NCBI GenBank assembly: GCA_022508865.1
Contig: JAFLUK010000060.1
Location: 1 to 8,553, forward strand
From: Oscillospiraceae bacterium
Lineage (GTDB): Bacteria > Bacillota > Clostridia > Oscillospirales > Acutalibacteraceae
DNA length: 8,553 nucleotides
Direction of reading: 5' to 3'
Shown: positions 5,382 through 8,553 of the stretch, piece after piece
Layout of the letters: every line of letters begins with the position of its first letter
Numbering within the stretch: the first letter of the stretch is position 1
Position numbers and translations under genes: made by a program
Notes under the pieces: generated by a model
What the model was told of the DNA's origin: nothing
What the model saw: the letters and a program-made list of their open reading frames with translations, nothing else
The model's database searches: none

Positions 5382-5883
5382 CAAATAACCCCTTCATTGG
5401 CTGTATAAGGATATATTCCTCATTTACATTTATTTCCTTTACAATTTCATCAATCTTGGGCATAAGGAAGGTTTTGCCCTTTTCGTCCTTAATTTCGTAT
5501 ACATCATTGGCGCCTGTATAAATTACGTCTGTAACAGTGCCGTACACAGCGCCGTCGTTTATATTCCTCACCTGGCAGCCAATAATATCCTGTACAAAAA
5601 ACACATCATCAGGAAGAGGACAGTCCTTTCTGTTCATATAAAGGATTTTGCCCCGAAGTCTTTCGGCGTCGTCAATGGTATCTATTCCCTTGATTTTTGT
5701 CAGAGCAATATTTTTATGGGGACGGCTCTTTACAGAAATGCTGTTTACACCCTTGTCATCAAGATAAAGGGTTTTGAAAAAGCTGAAAAATTCTCCGCTG
5801 TCGCACCAAAGCTCCACCCTGCACTCGCCTCTGACACCGTGAGTACCAACAATTTTTCCTATTTCGAGATAATTCTTAATCAT
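5371..5883 (-). CDS. rimM: Ribosome maturation factor RimM
   Basis: RimM binds ribosomal protein S19 in the head of the 30S subunit and helps 16S rRNA maturation. The protein is 170 residues, the usual length. The N-terminal RimM barrel shows EIGKIVGTHGVRGECRVELW (7-26) and the DDAERLRGKILYM segment (71-83). The C-terminal PRC-barrel (about 92-168) shows FFVQDIIGCQV, the conserved YTGANDVYEI (122-131) and MPKIDEIVKEINV. ATG 5883 is preceded by GGAG at 7 nt. The 3' end overlaps trmD by 11 nt, the usual rimM-trmD pairing. Unlike the common Firmicute order, no rpsP lies upstream and no rplS follows; rimM is the first gene of its transcript, with its own promoter. Confidence 0.96.
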   Translation of the reverse strand: MIKNYLEIGKIVGTHGVRGECRVELWCDSGEFFSFFKTLYLDDKGVNSISVKSRPHKNIALTKIKGIDTIDDAERLRGKILYMNRKDCPLPDDVFFVQDIIGCQVRNINDGAVYGTVTDVIYTGANDVYEIKDEKGKTFLMPKIDEIVKEINVNEEYILIQPMKGLFDED

Positions 5884-5917
5884 AATAAATCTCCATAACG
5901 TATACAGATTTTAAAAC

Positions 5918-5946
5918 ATTTTATCACAAATAAAAACTATATTCAA
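5918..5946 (-). promoter_or_regulatory. Sigma-A promoter of rimM-trmD
   Basis: On the minus strand -35 TTGAAT (5941-5946) and -10 TAAAAT (5918-5923) are separated by 17 bp, placing the transcription start near 5911, about 28 nt before the rimM ATG. It is back-to-back with the promoter of the rightward gene at 6022. Confidence 0.7.
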
Positions 5947-5953
5947 TAATCAC

Positions 5954-5982
5954 TTGAATTTATGTTGTTTTTTAGATATAAT
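5954..5982 (+). promoter_or_regulatory. Sigma-A promoter of the membrane glycosyltransferase gene
   Basis: -35 TTGAAT (5954-5959), a 17-bp spacer and a perfect -10 TATAAT (5977-5982). Transcription would start near 5989, leaving about 33 nt of leader with AAAGGA (6007-6012) at 9 nt before the ATG. A second TATAAT at 5984-5989 has no matching -35. Confidence 0.8.
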
Positions 5983-6021
5983 CTATAATGAAAAAATATG
6001 AACAGAAAAGGATTTTGATTT

Positions 6022-7713
6022 ATGAGCAACAACATAACCAAAACAAAATCATCAGAAGTCAAAATTGCTCCTAACCTGAAAAAACAAAACCTCTTTGAAG
6101 TGATTTGCTCCTACGGAGTTACCATACTTTCACTTTTGTTTTTCGGTTACATAGCAATTATGTCTGTTTTTCAGACGAGCACACTTGACCCTGTGAATTT
6201 TTCAGGAGAGCACATTCTTTTTGAAGATGACGATTTTGCTATGAATTTCTTCCTTATAGGAGCATTTTTCCTTGCGGTGTTTGCCTTGAGCAGGTTTGCA
6301 AACATATTCCTTAAGGTTAACGAAAAAATCCTGACGGCTTGCCTTGCGGTGTACACCGTAACACTTGGATTTATATGGATATTTATGGCGCAAAGCATTC
6401 CTGCTGCCGACTCGGGTGTGGTATATAATACTGCCACCGATTTGGTAAAGAACGATTGGACATCATTTTTTACAAGCAACAATGATTTTTATAACAATAT
6501 AAGTTATTTTCAGATTTATCCTTTCCAGCTCGGTTTTGTGCTGATAAGCGAAATTGTGTACAGAATTTCAGGCGCAGAATCAGCCATGGTAATGCAGGTG
6601 CTGAATGTATTGTCACTTGCGGCAATGTATGTGGGTATTGTAATGGTTAACAAAAAGCTGTTTAAAAGCAAGGCTGTTACCTTTATTACCGTATTTATGC
6701 TTGCAGGATGTATTCAGCCCATATTCTTCACCACTTTTGTATACGGCAACATTATCGGTCTTGCCGCTGCAATCTGGGCTTGCTATTTTGTTATTAAGTT
6801 TATGCAGGGCAGTGACAAAAAAAGTTACCTTATGCTTTTGCCTGCCACAGCATTAATCACACTTTCCGTAATTGCAAAGTACAACAATATGATTTGGCTT
6901 GCGGCAATCTGTATCGGACTTGTTATCTATGCAATCAGAGAGAAAAAATGGCTTTCACTTGTATCTGTAGTATTTGTTGCCGCTGTTGCAGTGGGCTCAT
7001 TTAATCTAGTTATCTACAGCTACGAAAAGCGAAGCGGCGCAGAGCTTGGTGACGGCGTTACCCAGCTTCTTTACCTTGACGCAGGTATAAACGAATCTGC
7101 AATGGCTCCCGGCTGGTACAATGATATGAGCAAAACTATGTACCTGAATGCAGACTGTGACACAGAAAAGGCAGAGGCAGACGCCAAGGCAGATATAGAT
7201 GCAAAACTGGAAGAATTTAAAAACGACCCCGATTATGCCAAGGATTTCTTTAAAAAGAAAATCACTTCCCAGTGGAACGAACCTTCATTTGAATGTATCT
7301 GGGTTAGTCAGGTTAAGGGTCACTACAACGGCGACGTAGTTGACGGAACTCTGCTCAACAGTGTTTATAACGGCAACTGGAACAAATTTTTCTACGACTA
7401 CTTTGACTTTTTCCATATGATAACATTTATACTCTTTGCAATTGGTATGATTGGTCTGATTAGAAAGAAATGCGGCGCAGAAACAATTATGTTCCTGACA
7501 GCGCTGATTGGCGGATTTTTGTACCACACACTGTTTGAAGCAAAAAGCCAGTATATTCTCACCTACTTTATAATTATTGTAATGTTTGCCTCTTACGGAC
7601 TCTACTTCCTGTTAAAACCACGAAGCTTTAACACAAAAAGAGCAGACGGCAAAAAGACCATCAGCGACCACATAGCAAATATTGCAAACAAAATCGACAG
7701 CAAAACAAGATAA
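6022..7713 (+). CDS. Multi-pass membrane protein, probable GT-C-fold (GT39/ArnT-like) glycosyltransferase
   Basis: The product is 563 residues with about 11-12 predicted membrane segments: roughly 28-50, 74-97, 104-123, 163-182, 191-209, 217-239, 241-261, 268-285, 289-305, 310-332, then a large hydrophilic loop (333-463), and 464-480, 488-504, 509-531. The tail (532-563) is basic and probably cytoplasmic. GT-C enzymes take a sugar from a polyprenyl-phosphate donor and have an acidic residue in the first long outer loop; here PAADSGVVYNTATDLV (127-142, with D130) sits in such a loop, followed by YFQIYPFQLGF (162-172). The late FEAKSQYILTYF (505-516) and PGWYND (363-368) recall Gram-positive wall-polymer or protein glycosyltransferases. 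The acceptor is unknown; a teichoic-acid-like polymer, wall polysaccharide or surface protein are all possible. It stands alone on the plus strand, with its own promoter and terminator and no partner sugar-activating gene in view. The class is likely; the exact function is not determined. Confidence 0.8.
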   Translation: MSNNITKTKSSEVKIAPNLKKQNLFEVICSYGVTILSLLFFGYIAIMSVFQTSTLDPVNFSGEHILFEDDDFAMNFFLIGAFFLAVFALSRFANIFLKVNEKILTACLAVYTVTLGFIWIFMAQSIPAADSGVVYNTATDLVKNDWTSFFTSNNDFYNNISYFQIYPFQLGFVLISEIVYRISGAESAMVMQVLNVLSLAAMYVGIVMVNKKLFKSKAVTFITVFMLAGCIQPIFFTTFVYGNIIGLAAAIWACYFVIKFMQGSDKKSYLMLLPATALITLSVIAKYNNMIWLAAICIGLVIYAIREKKWLSLVSVVFVAAVAVGSFNLVIYSYEKRSGAELGDGVTQLLYLDAGINESAMAPGWYNDMSKTMYLNADCDTEKAEADAKADIDAKLEEFKNDPDYAKDFFKKKITSQWNEPSFECIWVSQVKGHYNGDVVDGTLLNSVYNGNWNKFFYDYFDFFHMITFILFAIGMIGLIRKKCGAETIMFLTALIGGFLYHTLFEAKSQYILTYFIIIVMFASYGLYFLLKPRSFNTKRADGKKTISDHIANIANKIDSKTR

Positions 7714-7747
7714 ACAAATAGAAAAACAAGACTAATCTAAACACAAT

Positions 7748-7794
7748 AAAACAGGAGCAGTTCACATAAGTGTTCTGCTCCTGTTGTTATTTTA
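7748..7794. terminator. Bidirectional terminator between convergent genes
   Basis: ACAGGAGCAG (7751-7760) pairs perfectly with CTGCTCCTGT (7775-7784), and the 14-nt centre can form three more pairs (CAC/GTG) around an ATAA loop. On the plus strand it is followed by a T-rich stretch (TGTTATTTT), and on the minus strand by TTTTATTGT. It can stop both the rightward glycosyltransferase transcript and the leftward surface-protein transcript. Confidence 0.9.
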
Positions 7795-7802
7795 GATGAA
7801 CA

Positions 7803-8553
7803 TTATTTTACTGTTACTTTTAACGAAAGTGTCTTTACATTATTCACCTTGATTTTAAGGGTTGATGTACCCTTTTTAAGTCCTCTGATTTTTAGAGTTG
7901 TTGCACTGCTTTTGGAAAGGATTTTAGCATACTTTGTATTTGTATACTTGTTTTTAATACTTGCAGCCTTTCCTGATAGTTTTACTTTAACAATACTTCC
8001 TTTTTTTACTTTTACTGTATTCTTCTTAAGCTTTGGTGCAGTTTTTACATTCACCTTACAAGTTAGCTTTTTTCCTGTAGTTAAAGTTGCAGTTATTGTA
8101 GCTGCACCTTTGTTCAGAGCAGTTATTTTCCCCTTGCTTACAGAAACAACCTTTTTGTTACTGCTTGACCAAGACTTTACTGTACCGTTAGTTATCTTTA
8201 TGGACTTGCTTTGACCTGATTTAATGTTAACCTTTGTTTCTGATAGTTTTGGTGATTTTTTAACAGTGTTAGTTTTTTGTATGGTAAGAGTATGGTCAAA
8301 TCTGCCGTCATAAGCATTAACCAGATTGTAAACTTCATCCATATTTACAAAACCTTTATTGTATGCATCTTTAAGTCTATAAACAGCGTTATCCTTTACA
8401 ATATACAGACAAGTAGGATTATTAGTATCTCTCATAGAACAGTATATAACATAATCTCCTATTTCTGTATATACTGTTATAGCTGCACACATACCTGTCA
8501 CACCATAGAACAATGTTCCGTATTTAGTCTTACCAAGTTCTTCAATACCTGAA
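7803..8553 (-). CDS. Putative secreted or surface protein with C-terminal bacterial Ig-like (Big2) repeats, 5' end outside the window
   Basis: The frame stays open to the right edge, so at least 249 residues of a longer protein are visible; the TTG at 8513 is internal, not a start. The first visible part (about 85 residues) contains AAITVYTEIGDYVIYCSMRD, DNAVYRLKDAYNKGFVNMDE and VYNLV, a small mixed domain I do not recognise. It is followed by a Big2-type Ig-like domain (visible residues about 103-171): KLSETKVNIKSGQSKSIKI, SWSSSNKKVVSVSKGKITAL and GAATITATL are the family pattern of 'W-x-S-S-N/D ... V-x-V-x-x-G-x-I-x-A-x-x-x-G-x-A-x-I'. A second, diverged Ig-like unit (about 173-249) ends the protein: KLKKNTVKVKKGSIVKVKL and LKIRGLKKGTSTLKIKV. 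The tail is strongly lysine-rich. There is no sortase motif or dockerin at the C-terminus. A signal peptide would be expected upstream of the window. The substrate or partner is unknown. Confidence 0.85.
   Translation of the reverse strand, partial: SGIEELGKTKYGTLFYGVTGMCAAITVYTEIGDYVIYCSMRDTNNPTCLYIVKDNAVYRLKDAYNKGFVNMDEVYNLVNAYDGRFDHTLTIQKTNTVKKSPKLSETKVNIKSGQSKSIKITNGTVKSWSSSNKKVVSVSKGKITALNKGAATITATLTTGKKLTCKVNVKTAPKLKKNTVKVKKGSIVKVKLSGKAASIKNKYTNTKYAKILSKSSATTLKIRGLKKGTSTLKIKVNNVKTLSLKVTVK

Noticed and set aside
5382..5384. TTG start for trmD one codon before the ATG
   Set aside because: The adjacent ATG at 5381 gives the family-typical MRIDLITLFP start with a ribosome binding site at 7 nt.
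7849..8214. Plus-strand hydrophobic open frame resembling a membrane protein
   Set aside because: It is the complement of lysine- and threonine-rich Big2 coding sequence, which gives Phe/Leu/Val-rich shadow frames. The minus-strand protein has clear Ig-like patterns.
8511..8513. TTG as the start of the Big2 protein
   Set aside because: The frame stays open to the window edge, no ribosome binding site precedes it, and the protein would lack a secretion signal; the gene is 5'-truncated by the window.
1..8553. Search for CRISPR arrays, tRNA/rRNA genes, insertion sequences and riboswitch-like leaders
   Set aside because: I found no spaced direct repeats of CRISPR type, no tRNA-like T-loop or cloverleaf, no transposase and no long structured leader; the intergenic gaps are explained by promoters, terminators and the mraZ repeats.

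Overview
The window looks like a chromosomal segment of a low-GC Gram-positive bacterium of class Clostridia, probably of the Ruminococcaceae/Oscillospirales type. The reasons are AT-rich sigma-A promoters with 17-bp spacers, strong AGGAGG-type ribosome binding sites, rho-independent terminators, and the gene families present: mraZ-rsmH at the head of a division/cell-wall cluster, an HPr-like protein next to uvrC, and a lysine-rich Big2-type surface protein. The genus is an inference. No mobile element, CRISPR array, tRNA or rRNA is seen.

Most of the window (1-5883) reads leftward on the minus strand. In transcription order it holds: rimM-trmD, overlapping by 11 nt, behind their own promoter; an HPr-like gene with its own promoter and terminator; uvrC-rsmD; a small coiled-coil gene resembling the DivIVA/SepIVA group, with its own promoter and terminator; and mraZ-rsmH, with rsmH cut by the left edge. 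The mraZ leader carries three 10-bp direct repeats that fit an MraZ operator, so this unit is probably self-regulated.

To the right, a promoter back-to-back with the rimM promoter drives a rightward gene for a large multi-pass membrane protein (6022-7713), probably a GT-C-fold glycosyltransferase. It ends at a strong hairpin terminator shared with a convergent, 5'-truncated gene for a secreted or surface protein with bacterial Ig-like repeats (7803 to beyond 8553).

The shared theme is housekeeping: rRNA methylation (RsmH, RsmD), 30S assembly (RimM), tRNA methylation (TrmD), nucleotide excision repair (UvrC) and division control (MraZ, coiled-coil protein), followed by a cell-envelope pair. 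I see no obviously new multi-gene system. The points most worth a second look are the HPr-like protein with Arg where the phosphorylated His15 should be, the short SepIVA-like coiled-coil protein (whose start is better placed 24 codons inside the longest reading frame), and the mraZ control region with its decamer repeats and an additional inverted repeat around the -10 box.
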